From the NCBI RefSeq assembly GCF_007678255.1, contig NZ_VEED01000023.1:45985-81487 (forward strand): a stretch of 35,503 nucleotides of DNA, in the 5' to 3' direction. The translations under genes and the position numbers were made by a program. Source of the stretch: Bacillus sp. X1(2014). GTDB lineage: Bacteria; Bacillota; Bacilli; Bacillales_B; DSM-18226. Under the pieces are notes generated by a model. That model saw only the letters and a list, made by a program, of their open reading frames with translations, was not told where the DNA came from and did no database searches. This document shows, piece after piece, positions 7,949-16,829 of this stretch; position 1 is the first letter of the stretch, and every line of letters begins with the position of its first letter.

Positions 7949-10900
7949 ATGGCACAACGACTATTACTTCTGAGCTTTAAAGATCATTTGCACAAATGCC
8001 ATTTAACGATAAATGAACCAAAAACAATTACAGTCGGAAATGATCAGTCGAACACGATTACATTTATCGATTTTCATCCAGAATTGTCAATTATGTGGGA
8101 TGGTACTGCATGCACAATCGGTTCACAGCAGCTGCGGATCAACGAATGCCTTACATTAAACACTCATGATAACGCCATCCAAATTTATATCATGGAAGAA
8201 ACTGAGTGGTGCGTATATGATACAACACAAAACTTTAGTATTACATTTGGTGCTAATGATTACGATGATGTAAGAATCGAGAACGCAGCCTTGGATTTTG
8301 TACTTATTCGCGAGAAGTTGGGAAATCCTTTTAAACTTGAAGTCTTTACGGGTGAGGTTTACCACAATTATGTTCGGACAACGGGTGTGGTAGAGCTAGA
8401 ACCAGGAGACCAGCTTTTTTTTGAAGGAATGATGATGAAGCTTGGCCAGGATGAACTCGCAATTCTGGGAGCAGAATCAATCATCACAACGAAATTAATT
8501 CGTTTATTTGACATTCACAATAATTTCGGCAATCATTACCCCGACTATCATCGTTCACCAAGAATTATCTATCGTGAGCCTGAGGTAAAACAAAAAATTG
8601 CAAAACCCTCTAATAAACCTGGAAAACCAAGTGAACAGCTGGCACGGGTAATCGTTCCGCCTCTAGTGATGATTGCAGCAATGATCCTGGTCTCATTGTT
8701 TCTGTCGAATGGGGTTTATATCATCATTATGCTTGCTATGACAGTAACCACGGTCATTTTTTCGATTACATCCTATCTAAAAAGCCTGAAGCAATACCGC
8801 TTGGATATTAAGGAACGGGATACAAGCTACCGAGAGTACTTAAAACAGAAAACACAGCAATTATATCAAGTAAGTCAGGAACAGCGGCATGCATTGAATT
8901 ATCATTTTCCAGATGTGGAGCAATTACGGGTTATGGCGATGAAAGTCGATTCCCGAATTTATGAGAAGACCAGTTTACATCATGACTTCCTTAAGTACCG
9001 CCTTGGATTAGGGCGCGTTGATTCGAGCTTCGAGGTCGAATTTACGATCGAGGAGTTTACCCTTGTAAAGGATGAACTTGTGGATGCTGCCCGCAATATT
9101 CAGGCTCAGTATCTCACATTAGACGATGTACCGGCAGCAACATCACTGATCAATGGACCTGTTGGATATATTGGACACCGTTCTCTTGTGCTTGAACAGT
9201 TACAAATGCTGGTGATGCAGACGTCTCTATTTCATAGTTACCATGATGTGCAGTTTGTCACGATCTTTCCTGAAGAAGAAAAGGGAAAGTGGGAATGGAT
9301 GCGCTGGCTCCCACATGCTAGTTTACGAGAACTAAACGTAAGGGGATTTGTTTATCACGAACGGTCCCGGGATCAAGTACTCAACTCACTTTATCAGATA
9401 TTAAAAGCTCGAAGGCTTGCTATCAATGAGAAAAGTAATAAAAGTGAAAAAATGTATTTTACTCCTCATTTTGTTGTGCTAATAACCGATGAAAAAATGA
9501 TATTGGATCATTCTGTGATGGAATACTTTAATGAGGACCCAAGTGAATTAGGAGTTTCCCTTGTATTCGTGCAAGATGTCATGCAGTCTCTTCCAGAACA
9601 TGTGAAAACGGTGATTGATATTCGTGATGCCTCAACTGGAGTGATGATCCTTGAGAAAGGTGAATTAGTCAATCGGAGATTTACACCGGATCAATTTCCA
9701 AAGGATTTTAATAAAGAAGATTTCTCTCGCGCGCTGGCATCGCTTAATCACCTGCAAAGTTTAAAAAATTCGATTCCAGAAAGCGTGACTTTTCTCGAAA
9801 TGTACGGTGTACAGAAAGTGGAGGAGCTCGGTATTGAGTGGCGTTGGCCTAAAAATGAAACATATAAAAGCCTTGCTGTTCCACTGGGATTGCGGGGAAA
9901 AGAAGATCTTGTCAATTTGAACCTCCATGAAAAAGCACATGGACCACATGGTTTAATCGCTGGGACAACGGGTTCTGGTAAATCAGAAATTATTCAGTCG
10001 TATATTCTTTCGCTTGCGGTAAACTTTCATCCGCATGAAGCTGCTTTTTTGCTCATTGATTATAAAGGCGGAGGAATGGCAAATTTATTTAAAGATCTCC
10101 CGCATTTATTAGGAACGATTACAAATTTAGACGGTACGCAATCGATGCGTGCGCTTGCCTCGATTAAAGCAGAATTACAAAAGCGCCAGCGTGTTTTTGG
10201 AGAGTATGATGTCAACCATATCAATCAATATCAAAAACTCTATAAATCAGGTGAGGCTAGTGAACCGATGCCCCATTTATTCTTGATATCAGATGAATTT
10301 GCTGAACTCAAATCCGAGCAGCCTGAATTTATGAAGGAACTGGTTTCGACAGCCCGTATTGGACGGTCACTGGGGATTCATTTGATTCTAGCTACCCAGA
10401 AGCCCAGTGGTGTTGTCGATGACCAAATATGGTCCAACTCTAAATTTAAACTTGCACTAAAAGTTCAAAACGCCAGTGATTCGACGGAAATCTTGAAAAC
10501 ACCGGATGCTGCGAATATCACGCTGCCAGGTCGTGCTTACTTACAAGTCGGCAACAATGAAATCTATGAACTTTTTCAAAGTGCATGGAGCGGTGCCGAT
10601 TATATCCCAGATAAAAATGAACAGGACCTACTGGACACAACCATTTATGCCATTAATGATCTTGGACAATACGACATCATCTCGGATGATTTAAGTGGTC
10701 TATCGACTAAGAAGGAAATAACCAAGGTTCCAACCCAACTGGATGCTGTCGTGGATTATATTCATGCCTATGCGGCTGAACAACGTATCGCTGATCTGCC
10801 TAGACCATGGCTGCCGCCGTTAGAAGAGCGGATTTTTCTTCCGGATCTAGATAACATGAATGATCAAGAGGCTTGGTATGGAAAGAAGAAACCGTTGGAA

Positions 10901-12487
10901 GTGACCTTCGGCTTTCTAGATCTTCCAGAAATGCAAGTGCAAAAACCACTTACATTAAATCTTAGCAAGGATGGTCATATTGCTGTCTTTTCTAGTCCAG
11001 GGTATGGGAAGTCCACCTTTTTACAAACTGTGGCGATGAATATCGCTAGACAACACAGCCCTAAACGAGTCCATTTCTATTTGATAGACCTTGGAACGAA
11101 CGGGTTACTGCCATTGAGGGAACTTCCTCACACAGCAGACATAATTATGGGGGATGAAGAAATAAAACTAGGAAAGCTTTTCCGCCGCCTGCAGCATGAA
11201 TTGAAAGAGCGTAAGCAACGATTAAGTAAATATGGTGTCGCCAATATTCAGATGTATGAGCAAGTAAGTGGTGAAGAGGTTCCAGTTATTCTTTTAATTA
11301 TCGATACGTTTGATTCCATTAGTGATACTTCCTACCGAGACGATTTTGAAAAAATTGCTGCGCAAATTGCCAGGGAAGGTGTTAGTGTAGGCATCCATAT
11401 GGTTATTAGTGCAGGACGCCAAAGTGTGTTGAGGGCGCCGGTTCTGGCCAATATTAAACATCAAATCTCTTTATTTATGATTGATGGAATGGAGTCTCGT
11501 AATATTGTGGGAAGAACAGATTTACAAATTGAAGAAGTTCCTGGAAGAGGCTTGGTTAAATTAGAACAGCCAACATTATTTCAAACGGCTTTACCTGTCG
11601 AAGGTGACGACACGCTATCGATTATTAATCGGATACAAAAAGAGAGTAAAGAGATGCGGAATGCCTGGCATGGGGAGCTGCCATTACCAATTCCAATGGT
11701 TCCAGATGTTATTGAGTTTGCTTCCTTTATTGAAAAACAAGAGACGAAAGTGATCGTAAAGAATGGCGGTATCCCGTTTGCTGTCGATTTTGAAAATGTG
11801 GAGCCAATGGAGTTATCTGTCATGGAAGACCAAAACACATTAATCTTAAGCGATCGCATGGACGCTGTTGAACAAACATATCTAACACTGATTTCCAGTA
11901 TCTCGGTTAATCAGCACATTGATGTGGGATTAATCGATAATGTTTCTTCGAGATTTAGAGTTTATAAGGAAAATGTGAATCTATACGCGGACCATGCAGA
12001 AACAATGGATGTTTTTGTAGAGCGGCTCCAGCAATTATTTGAAACAAGGGAAGATGCCTTCCGTCAAGTGCAAACAGCTACTGACGGACGGGCGACAAGG
12101 AATGATTTCCTTAAGGAAATTCGCCCAATGATTGTCTTTATCTCGGATGTCTCATTCATCATCGAATCCATGTCGTTTACTAGCCAATCGATGCTGGCTA
12201 ATCTGATCGAAACGGGTGCGAGAACAGGAATTTATTTTGTGATCGGAGCCGTCCATGGCGCATTAGAAAGACAATACGACGATATCGCCACAACAGTGAA
12301 GAAACAAAAGGCGGGAATTTTAATTGGAAGAATTACGGATCAGAGCATCCTTGAGGTCTCGAGTCGTCCTTATAAAGAGCAAAACCTACTTCCTTATGAA
12401 GCCTACTACATTAGACAAGGCAAGGCAGAGAAAATCAAAATTGCGGCTCCTTACGTAAATAGAGAGGAAGTGAACGTCCATGTTTGA
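7949..12487 (+). CDS. essC: Type VII secretion ATPase EssC (YukBA)
   Basis: A 1512-aa motor of the secretion system. The N-terminal ~200 residues fit the two FHA-like domains of Firmicute EssC. Two membrane helices follow at about 234-252 and 255-275, then three FtsK/SpoIIIE ATPase domains. Domain 1 has Walker A GTTGSGKS at 672-679 and a Walker B-type LFLISDEF. Domain 2 has GYGKST at about 1018-1023 and a Walker B-type LLIIDTFD. Domain 3, around 1298-1306, reads LILSDRMD at the Walker A position and so lacks the GKS/T residues, as is common for the last EssC domain. It is one intact frame, unlike B. subtilis annotations split as yukB/yukA. It overlaps the next gene by 8 nt. The C-terminal region of EssC is known to vary with the effector set. 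Confidence 0.96.
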   Translation: MAQRLLLLSFKDHLHKCHLTINEPKTITVGNDQSNTITFIDFHPELSIMWDGTACTIGSQQLRINECLTLNTHDNAIQIYIMEETEWCVYDTTQNFSITFGANDYDDVRIENAALDFVLIREKLGNPFKLEVFTGEVYHNYVRTTGVVELEPGDQLFFEGMMMKLGQDELAILGAESIITTKLIRLFDIHNNFGNHYPDYHRSPRIIYREPEVKQKIAKPSNKPGKPSEQLARVIVPPLVMIAAMILVSLFLSNGVYIIIMLAMTVTTVIFSITSYLKSLKQYRLDIKERDTSYREYLKQKTQQLYQVSQEQRHALNYHFPDVEQLRVMAMKVDSRIYEKTSLHHDFLKYRLGLGRVDSSFEVEFTIEEFTLVKDELVDAARNIQAQYLTLDDVPAATSLINGPVGYIGHRSLVLEQLQMLVMQTSLFHSYHDVQFVTIFPEEEKGKWEWMRWLPHASLRELNVRGFVYHERSRDQVLNSLYQILKARRLAINEKSNKSEKMYFTPHFVVLITDEKMILDHSVMEYFNEDPSELGVSLVFVQDVMQSLPEHVKTVIDIRDASTGVMILEKGELVNRRFTPDQFPKDFNKEDFSRALASLNHLQSLKNSIPESVTFLEMYGVQKVEELGIEWRWPKNETYKSLAVPLGLRGKEDLVNLNLHEKAHGPHGLIAGTTGSGKSEIIQSYILSLAVNFHPHEAAFLLIDYKGGGMANLFKDLPHLLGTITNLDGTQSMRALASIKAELQKRQRVFGEYDVNHINQYQKLYKSGEASEPMPHLFLISDEFAELKSEQPEFMKELVSTARIGRSLGIHLILATQKPSGVVDDQIWSNSKFKLALKVQNASDSTEILKTPDAANITLPGRAYLQVGNNEIYELFQSAWSGADYIPDKNEQDLLDTTIYAINDLGQYDIISDDLSGLSTKKEITKVPTQLDAVVDYIHAYAAEQRIADLPRPWLPPLEERIFLPDLDNMNDQEAWYGKKKPLEVTFGFLDLPEMQVQKPLTLNLSKDGHIAVFSSPGYGKSTFLQTVAMNIARQHSPKRVHFYLIDLGTNGLLPLRELPHTADIIMGDEEIKLGKLFRRLQHELKERKQRLSKYGVANIQMYEQVSGEEVPVILLIIDTFDSISDTSYRDDFEKIAAQIAREGVSVGIHMVISAGRQSVLRAPVLANIKHQISLFMIDGMESRNIVGRTDLQIEEVPGRGLVKLEQPTLFQTALPVEGDDTLSIINRIQKESKEMRNAWHGELPLPIPMVPDVIEFASFIEKQETKVIVKNGGIPFAVDFENVEPMELSVMEDQNTLILSDRMDAVEQTYLTLISSISVNQHIDVGLIDNVSSRFRVYKENVNLYADHAETMDVFVERLQQLFETREDAFRQVQTATDGRATRNDFLKEIRPMIVFISDVSFIIESMSFTSQSMLANLIETGARTGIYFVIGAVHGALERQYDDIATTVKKQKAGILIGRITDQSILEVSSRPYKEQNLLPYEAYYIRQGKAEKIKIAAPYVNREEVNVHV

Positions 12488-12884
12488 TTGGTTTAAAAGT
12501 GATACGGAGAAAAAAAGAGATGATTATTATGAGCTGTATGAAAAGCTCAAGAGTGCCATTTCGGAACACGATCATAAGGTTTCAGAAGCAAATCAAGCCT
12601 ACAGTTCCTATCTAGGTACGATTCCTTATCTATCTCATTCAGATATACCTTCAAATGATTTTGAAACCAGCAGGGAAGAAGTAACGGAAAAGTTAAAACA
12701 GTATTTTCGAGCCGATCAAGAAAAGCGGGGTTCACTGGTTTCAGCGAAAAATAAGGCATATGAACGATATGTTCATTATAAGGATTTGGCGATTAAAGAG
12801 GCGGAAGCGGAAAGAGTAAAAAGAGAAAAGGAATTGAAAGAGCTACAGGAGAGATTGGAGCGATTGATCAGTGGGGACCGTTAG
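12480..12884 (+). CDS. Small coiled-coil protein, YwqH-like (DUF5082-type)
   Basis: A 134-aa, strongly charged, helical protein without a signal peptide or membrane segment. It starts DWFKSDTEKKRDDYYELYEKL and ends with a heptad-like Lys/Glu/Leu helix (EAERVKREKELKELQERL). Size and position directly before a small WXG-like gene and a toxin resemble YwqH, upstream of the LXG toxin gene ywqJ in B. subtilis. The ATG at 12480 lies inside the end of essC (8-nt overlap), with GAGAGGAAGTG upstream. Small helical partners of type VII toxins of this kind bind the effector N-terminus and are needed for export; that role is inferred here. Confidence 0.6.
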   Translation: MFDWFKSDTEKKRDDYYELYEKLKSAISEHDHKVSEANQAYSSYLGTIPYLSHSDIPSNDFETSREEVTEKLKQYFRADQEKRGSLVSAKNKAYERYVHYKDLAIKEAEAERVKREKELKELQERLERLISGDR

Positions 12885-13170
12885 AATTGATGGGGATAAG
12901 GTAAATGAAGCGAAGGCTGCGGCGAAGGCATTGGAGCAATCGATTGAACAAACCTATGAATCTTGTGAACAACTAATTTCTTACCTAAATTCGGCTAAAT
13001 GGAGCGGGAAATCTAGAGATTCCTTCTTAAGTTATCTAGAAATCATTCAGAAATATCATCATGATCTAAAATCTGCCGTCGCAAAACAAACAACAGCGTT
13101 AAACAATCTTGATGGCTATTTCGATGATTTCCTTCAAGACGGCTCAGTAAGGGAAGTGAAGAATTTATGA
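12871..13170 (+). CDS. WXG100-like helical protein, YwqI-like (DUF5344-type)
   Basis: A 99-aa helical hairpin with the turn motif KWSGKSRDSF near residues 43-52, a WxG variant, placing it among ESAT-6-like proteins. It resembles YwqI, the second small protein in ywqHIJ operons. The start is GTG at 12871, with GGAG at 12857-12860, overlapping the preceding gene by 14 nt; a later start is possible. It overlaps the next gene by 4 nt (ATGA). It probably pairs with another small helical protein or with the effector during secretion; this is inference from family and operon position. Confidence 0.65.
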   Translation: MGTVRIDGDKVNEAKAAAKALEQSIEQTYESCEQLISYLNSAKWSGKSRDSFLSYLEIIQKYHHDLKSAVAKQTTALNNLDGYFDDFLQDGSVREVKNL

Positions 13171-13877
13171 TGGAACGTTCAACAGATACGTTTTCAGTGG
13201 CTGAATTATACCTATTAGCGGCAGCTTTTGGTGGGAATGTTCTTTTTGGCTTGCCTGAGAAAGAAGTATACCAATTAAAAGGCGAAGAGGTATTTAAAGA
13301 GGCCCATGATCGGCTGATTGAGAAGAAAATCATCACACCCGCTGGGAAAATCACAAAGTCTGGGGCACTAGTCATCCAAACACTTGAATTTTATCATCAA
13401 AGTAAGAAATACGTTCGCATCAATAATCTTCTCTTTGCCTTTCGGGCACGTGAAAGTGATGAAGTCATTGTGCTGGTGGAGTTGGAAGCACCAGGTCATT
13501 ATCAGTTACGTATCACCTCTAAAGCAACACTTCTAAATATGTTATGTGAACAATTTCCGGTGATTGTAAGAGAACCGGTTGAAATGGAAAAAGCATTCCT
13601 AAAAAAAGAATTATCCAATCAAGAAAGACGCGAGACAGAGAGTTTTGAGCCGGAAGAGATGTTTATGAATTTAGAATTCTTCCATCTTAAGGAGGAACAT
13701 AAAGATCGATTTAATTGGCACTATTATCAGCAGTGGCTCATCTTTACGAAAGACGAAAAGTTAATCATGGTCGATACGGTAAATAAAAAATATTACCATG
13801 CTAGTCAATATTGGTTTTTGAAGGTCCTATTTGACGAAATGGATTTCCCTTATAAGGAGGAGAAGTCATATGCTTAA
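13167..13877 (+). CDS. Conserved type VII locus protein, possible EspG-like effector chaperone
   Basis: A 236-aa soluble protein with no signal peptide or membrane helix. The N-terminal part (DTFSVAELYLLAAAFGG ... VFKEAHDRLIEKKII ... GKITKSGALVIQTLEFY) followed by beta-rich segments (YVRINNLLFAFRARES, EVIVLVELE, YQLRITSK) has the layout of EspG, the cytosolic chaperone of mycobacterial type VII substrates: a helix/loop beginning, a predicted mid-protein sheet, and a helix ending LLNMLCEQFP. I also associate Firmicute type VII loci with a family of this length (DUF5081), but I cannot confirm membership. It sits between two small helical genes and just before the effector, overlapping both neighbours. 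The start could be 13167 or 13170 (ATGATG). Confidence 0.5.
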   Translation: MMERSTDTFSVAELYLLAAAFGGNVLFGLPEKEVYQLKGEEVFKEAHDRLIEKKIITPAGKITKSGALVIQTLEFYHQSKKYVRINNLLFAFRARESDEVIVLVELEAPGHYQLRITSKATLLNMLCEQFPVIVREPVEMEKAFLKKELSNQERRETESFEPEEMFMNLEFFHLKEEHKDRFNWHYYQQWLIFTKDEKLIMVDTVNKKYYHASQYWFLKVLFDEMDFPYKEEKSYA

Positions 13878-14196
13878 AGCTGATGGAGGCGGTTCTAGCC
13901 TGCTCATCAATGTAAATCCTGATGAGATGACAACAATTTTCACCTTATTACAAGCAATTATTACGGAACTGGAGACCAATGCCGCCCCGAATATTGAAAA
14001 GCTGGGAAGTCTTGATTATTACACAGAAGGAAAAGCAAAAAAAGCCATGGAAGTATATGCTGAGGCGAATCAGAAAGTAATGGATTTATATGATAATTAC
14101 TCCCGAGCGGCTGTGTTGGTGATTGATATCCTAAATACGATGATGCAGGCAGACGAAGCAATTGCTGAGCAAATCATTGCGAAACTGGGGGTATAA
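13870..14196 (+). CDS. Small helical type VII-associated protein (WXG100-like fold, no WXG)
   Basis: A 108-aa helical protein. The start at 13870 is chosen because AAGGAGG lies at 13854-13860 with 9-nt spacing; an in-frame start further upstream would have no such site. It overlaps the previous gene by 8 nt. Two long helices are separated by SLDYYTEGKAKKAMEVY, which has the form of a WXG turn with Tyr and Glu replacing the canonical residues. This recalls the small secreted helper proteins encoded next to type VII toxins (TIGR04197/Lap-type), but family membership is not certain. The toxin gene begins 4 nt later. Confidence 0.6.
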   Translation: MLKADGGGSSLLINVNPDEMTTIFTLLQAIITELETNAAPNIEKLGSLDYYTEGKAKKAMEVYAEANQKVMDLYDNYSRAAVLVIDILNTMMQADEAIAEQIIAKLGV

Positions 14197-14200
14197 TTGA

Positions 14201-16333
14201 ATGGATGTAAAATATATCCCATCAGAATGGGAAAAGATGAAAGACGGCATTGGCGATTTAATTGGCCTTGGCCGTTGGGGCAAAGGGATGATTGATACGC
14301 TGAAGGATCTAAGTGATAACTTAGAGGATGCTGAGTCTGATATCGCGAACCATGATAGTGATGGGGTCATAACATTTCAGCACACCAGTCAAAAAAACAA
14401 GTACCAAGGGTTGTTTGAAGATTTTGAGGTATTACATAGCTTTACCGGCAAGGTTGGGGATATCGTCGACCGTACGATTGATCAGCCATTCTATGAAGAT
14501 ATGGATGCGTTTGTTGAAGCAATGCGGGATTTAACGATTTCCAGCTATAAAACAACGAATCGAATCGGAGCAACGGAGACTCAGTATGTCTATGCAGGTT
14601 ACGGTTACGGTTACGGTCCTGCTCAATCGTTGGAAGTTCCTAAAACGGAAGTAAGCTTGGATGACTTGTTTAGTGGAGATAATTATTATGCAGAACAAAT
14701 GAAACTTGAATATGATGCCTGGAAAGAACTTAATCCAGACCAGGATTTCACGCAAGAAGAATATCAACAAGGTGTTCTAAATACGCGTGCCTTTGAGTAC
14801 GAATCGATTCGAAACCAACAAGAAGACAAGGAATTTTGGGTTCAAATCGGGGCGTTGGCCGTTATTGTGGGGGCAACGATTATTTGTCCTCCAGCAGGCT
14901 TGGCATTAGGGGCAGCTTATGGGGCGCTGGAGTTGAGTACAGCTGTGTCAGGTAAGGACTGGGTGTCAGGTCGGGAGCTGGGGACAGGGGAGCGCTGGTT
15001 TCGTGGACTGTTAGCTCCATTGGATATTGTTCCTGGTGTGAGTGGGTTAACAAAATTCTCAAGCACGGTCCGTCTTGCCCATCTAGGGGAGAATATCGGA
15101 ACGATCGGATTGCGGACAGGAGTTAAAGAGAGTATCCAGCAAGGCATGAATCATATCGATAACATGGTGAAAACAGCTGGCCAGCAATCGGTCACACGTT
15201 TGAAGAGTGCGTCATCGGCAATAATAGATACAACCAATGTGGTGAAAAATAAACTGGCAAAAGATACACTGGAAGCAGGAAGGTTAGTTGATTCTGCTAT
15301 AACAAAGGCAAAAAACATTACCCCGTCGCGCCGGATGGGCTTGTCTGTCGAAGATTTAGGAAATACTGGGAAGGTTCGTGTTCCTGTTGAGAATACTCAT
15401 GCGGTGGAGAATAAGCTGAAAGATGTGTTGAGCAGGATTGATGGGGTTAATCTTAAAAATGGTAGCTCTAAGGTCGTTATCGATTCTAAAGCTATTCTAG
15501 GAAAGTATAAGGATGTTATTGGAAGTCATCCTCAAAAAAATTCTATTTTTGAAGTTGCAGATTATATTATAAAAAAGGGAGATTCGATCGAGAGAAAGGA
15601 TTTATTAAGTGAAAGGACAATTAATGCTTTAATAGATAAGGCTTCTAGTGTAGATTATACGCCAGAGGATATTGATGCATTAAAGAAGGAAATCCTTGAA
15701 CAAATTATAAGAGATCATAGCGATGATTTTTCTGCAAAGGATTTTGCAAGGCTATGGCAAGGTGATTACCCATATATTGGAGTAGACACTTACGAAAATT
15801 TTATAGTTGAAAAAGGTCAAATTATTTATGCTGGATATCCATTCCCAACCGGTTACGGATTTAATGAAAGTGTTTTGAGTGATGTTGGATACGACGCAAC
15901 AAAACTATTTGATGGTGTACAGGTTAAACCTAGAGAGTTAATGGATGGAACAGGAGATTATAAGTTTCAAGCAATTGGATTTCAATTTAATGACACTATA
16001 GAGTCTGCAAAAGGAATTACGGATGCCAATCCTCAATTTGGTCATGGTGGTTTAGAACAAATATTTACGCCAGATTTTGAGACATTAGTAAGAATTGGGA
16101 AGGTTACGCCTGTTTTGGATGATGCCACAAGAGATTTGCTAAGATCTCAAGGAGTGGAATTTGATCCAATAAAACTCCAAATGAAGGATGAAGATGGTAA
16201 CTACGTTTATAAAAGTATATGCAACACTCATATTTCCATTGCTGAAGATAGTAATGTTATCAAACTATCTAATTACATTGTTAGCGATGATAAAATGGAA
16301 TTAATAAAAAGTAGATTAGAGGGAACAAGATAA
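14201..16333 (+). CDS. Polymorphic toxin-like type VII effector with PT-TG-like middle
   Basis: A 710-aa multidomain protein. Residues 1-120 are helical and charged and do not look like a canonical ~200-aa LXG domain. A YGYGYG stretch lies near 131-136. A hydrophobic Gly/Ala-rich segment at about 212-245 leads into VSGKDWVSGRELGTGERWFRGLLAP (split: VSGKDWVSGREL, then GTGERWFRGLLAP), typical of the pre-toxin PT-TG domain (about 230-300). A variable helical linker follows, then a C-terminal domain from about 500 to 710 (LWQGDYPYIGVDTYENF, GQIIYAGYPFPTGYG, ITDANPQFGHGGLEQIF) that should carry the toxic activity. I recognise this C-terminal layout from other polymorphic toxins but not its reaction; an ADP-ribosyltransferase-like fold is only a guess. 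Base composition becomes more AT-rich from about 15450. The immunity gene overlaps at TAATG. Confidence 0.75.
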   Translation: MDVKYIPSEWEKMKDGIGDLIGLGRWGKGMIDTLKDLSDNLEDAESDIANHDSDGVITFQHTSQKNKYQGLFEDFEVLHSFTGKVGDIVDRTIDQPFYEDMDAFVEAMRDLTISSYKTTNRIGATETQYVYAGYGYGYGPAQSLEVPKTEVSLDDLFSGDNYYAEQMKLEYDAWKELNPDQDFTQEEYQQGVLNTRAFEYESIRNQQEDKEFWVQIGALAVIVGATIICPPAGLALGAAYGALELSTAVSGKDWVSGRELGTGERWFRGLLAPLDIVPGVSGLTKFSSTVRLAHLGENIGTIGLRTGVKESIQQGMNHIDNMVKTAGQQSVTRLKSASSAIIDTTNVVKNKLAKDTLEAGRLVDSAITKAKNITPSRRMGLSVEDLGNTGKVRVPVENTHAVENKLKDVLSRIDGVNLKNGSSKVVIDSKAILGKYKDVIGSHPQKNSIFEVADYIIKKGDSIERKDLLSERTINALIDKASSVDYTPEDIDALKKEILEQIIRDHSDDFSAKDFARLWQGDYPYIGVDTYENFIVEKGQIIYAGYPFPTGYGFNESVLSDVGYDATKLFDGVQVKPRELMDGTGDYKFQAIGFQFNDTIESAKGITDANPQFGHGGLEQIFTPDFETLVRIGKVTPVLDDATRDLLRSQGVEFDPIKLQMKDEDGNYVYKSICNTHISIAEDSNVIKLSNYIVSDDKMELIKSRLEGTR

Positions 16334-16731
16334 TGGATAAATTAATGGCAGGAACACTAGAGGTTGGTGGAAATACAATCAATAGCCTGACGACTTTGGA
16401 TAGTTTTAAAAATAAAAATTTGAATATTAAGATTAGAGAGGGAAACCTCAATAGTTTTGTGTATTTTTTATCTCCACAACCTATATATTCAGAATCATTT
16501 CTCATCCAATTAGTTTTTACTAATGAAAAAATAAGTAAGGTTATCCTTAGAGCTTATTCGGAAGTGGAAGAAGATGGTATGACCATCGCTAAAAGACATA
16601 GAAAATGGTTAATTACATTATTAGGTGAACAATTGGGAATTAAAAATCAAATAGAATTTGATTGGGGCGTAATTAACCCATGGGTGGACATGAGGAGCAG
16701 TCAAGCAGAGATCCACTTAACATATTACTAA
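16333..16731 (+). CDS. Putative cognate immunity protein of the effector
   Basis: A 132-aa acidic, soluble protein with no recognised family. Its ATG overlaps the stop of the toxin gene (TAATG), so translation is likely coupled, the usual arrangement of a toxin with its immunity protein. Visible features are an N-terminal LEVGGNTINSLTTLDSF, IKIREG, a beta-rich FVYFLSPQPIYSESFLIQLVF and a C-terminal FDWGVINPWVDMRSSQAEIH. The first 54 codons are duplicated as a truncated copy at 20701-20871. A terminator follows directly, ending the effector operon. Confidence 0.65.
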   Translation: MDKLMAGTLEVGGNTINSLTTLDSFKNKNLNIKIREGNLNSFVYFLSPQPIYSESFLIQLVFTNEKISKVILRAYSEVEEDGMTIAKRHRKWLITLLGEQLGIKNQIEFDWGVINPWVDMRSSQAEIHLTYY

Positions 16732-16741
16732 TCCAGTATTC

Positions 16742-16779
16742 AAGGATTCGAAGCTAATGGGGCTTGGAATCCCTTTTTT
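16742..16779 (+). terminator. Terminator of the effector/immunity operon
   Basis: AAGGATTCGAAGC pairs with GCTTGGAATCCCTT across a 7-nt loop and is followed by a T run. Related hairpins with the same GGATTC ... GAATCC arms occur at 18372 and 21551. Confidence 0.85.
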
Positions 16780-16829
16780 ATATAAATCCAAAAAGATAAA
16801 TTAAACACAATTAGAAGTGTGGGGGTATT

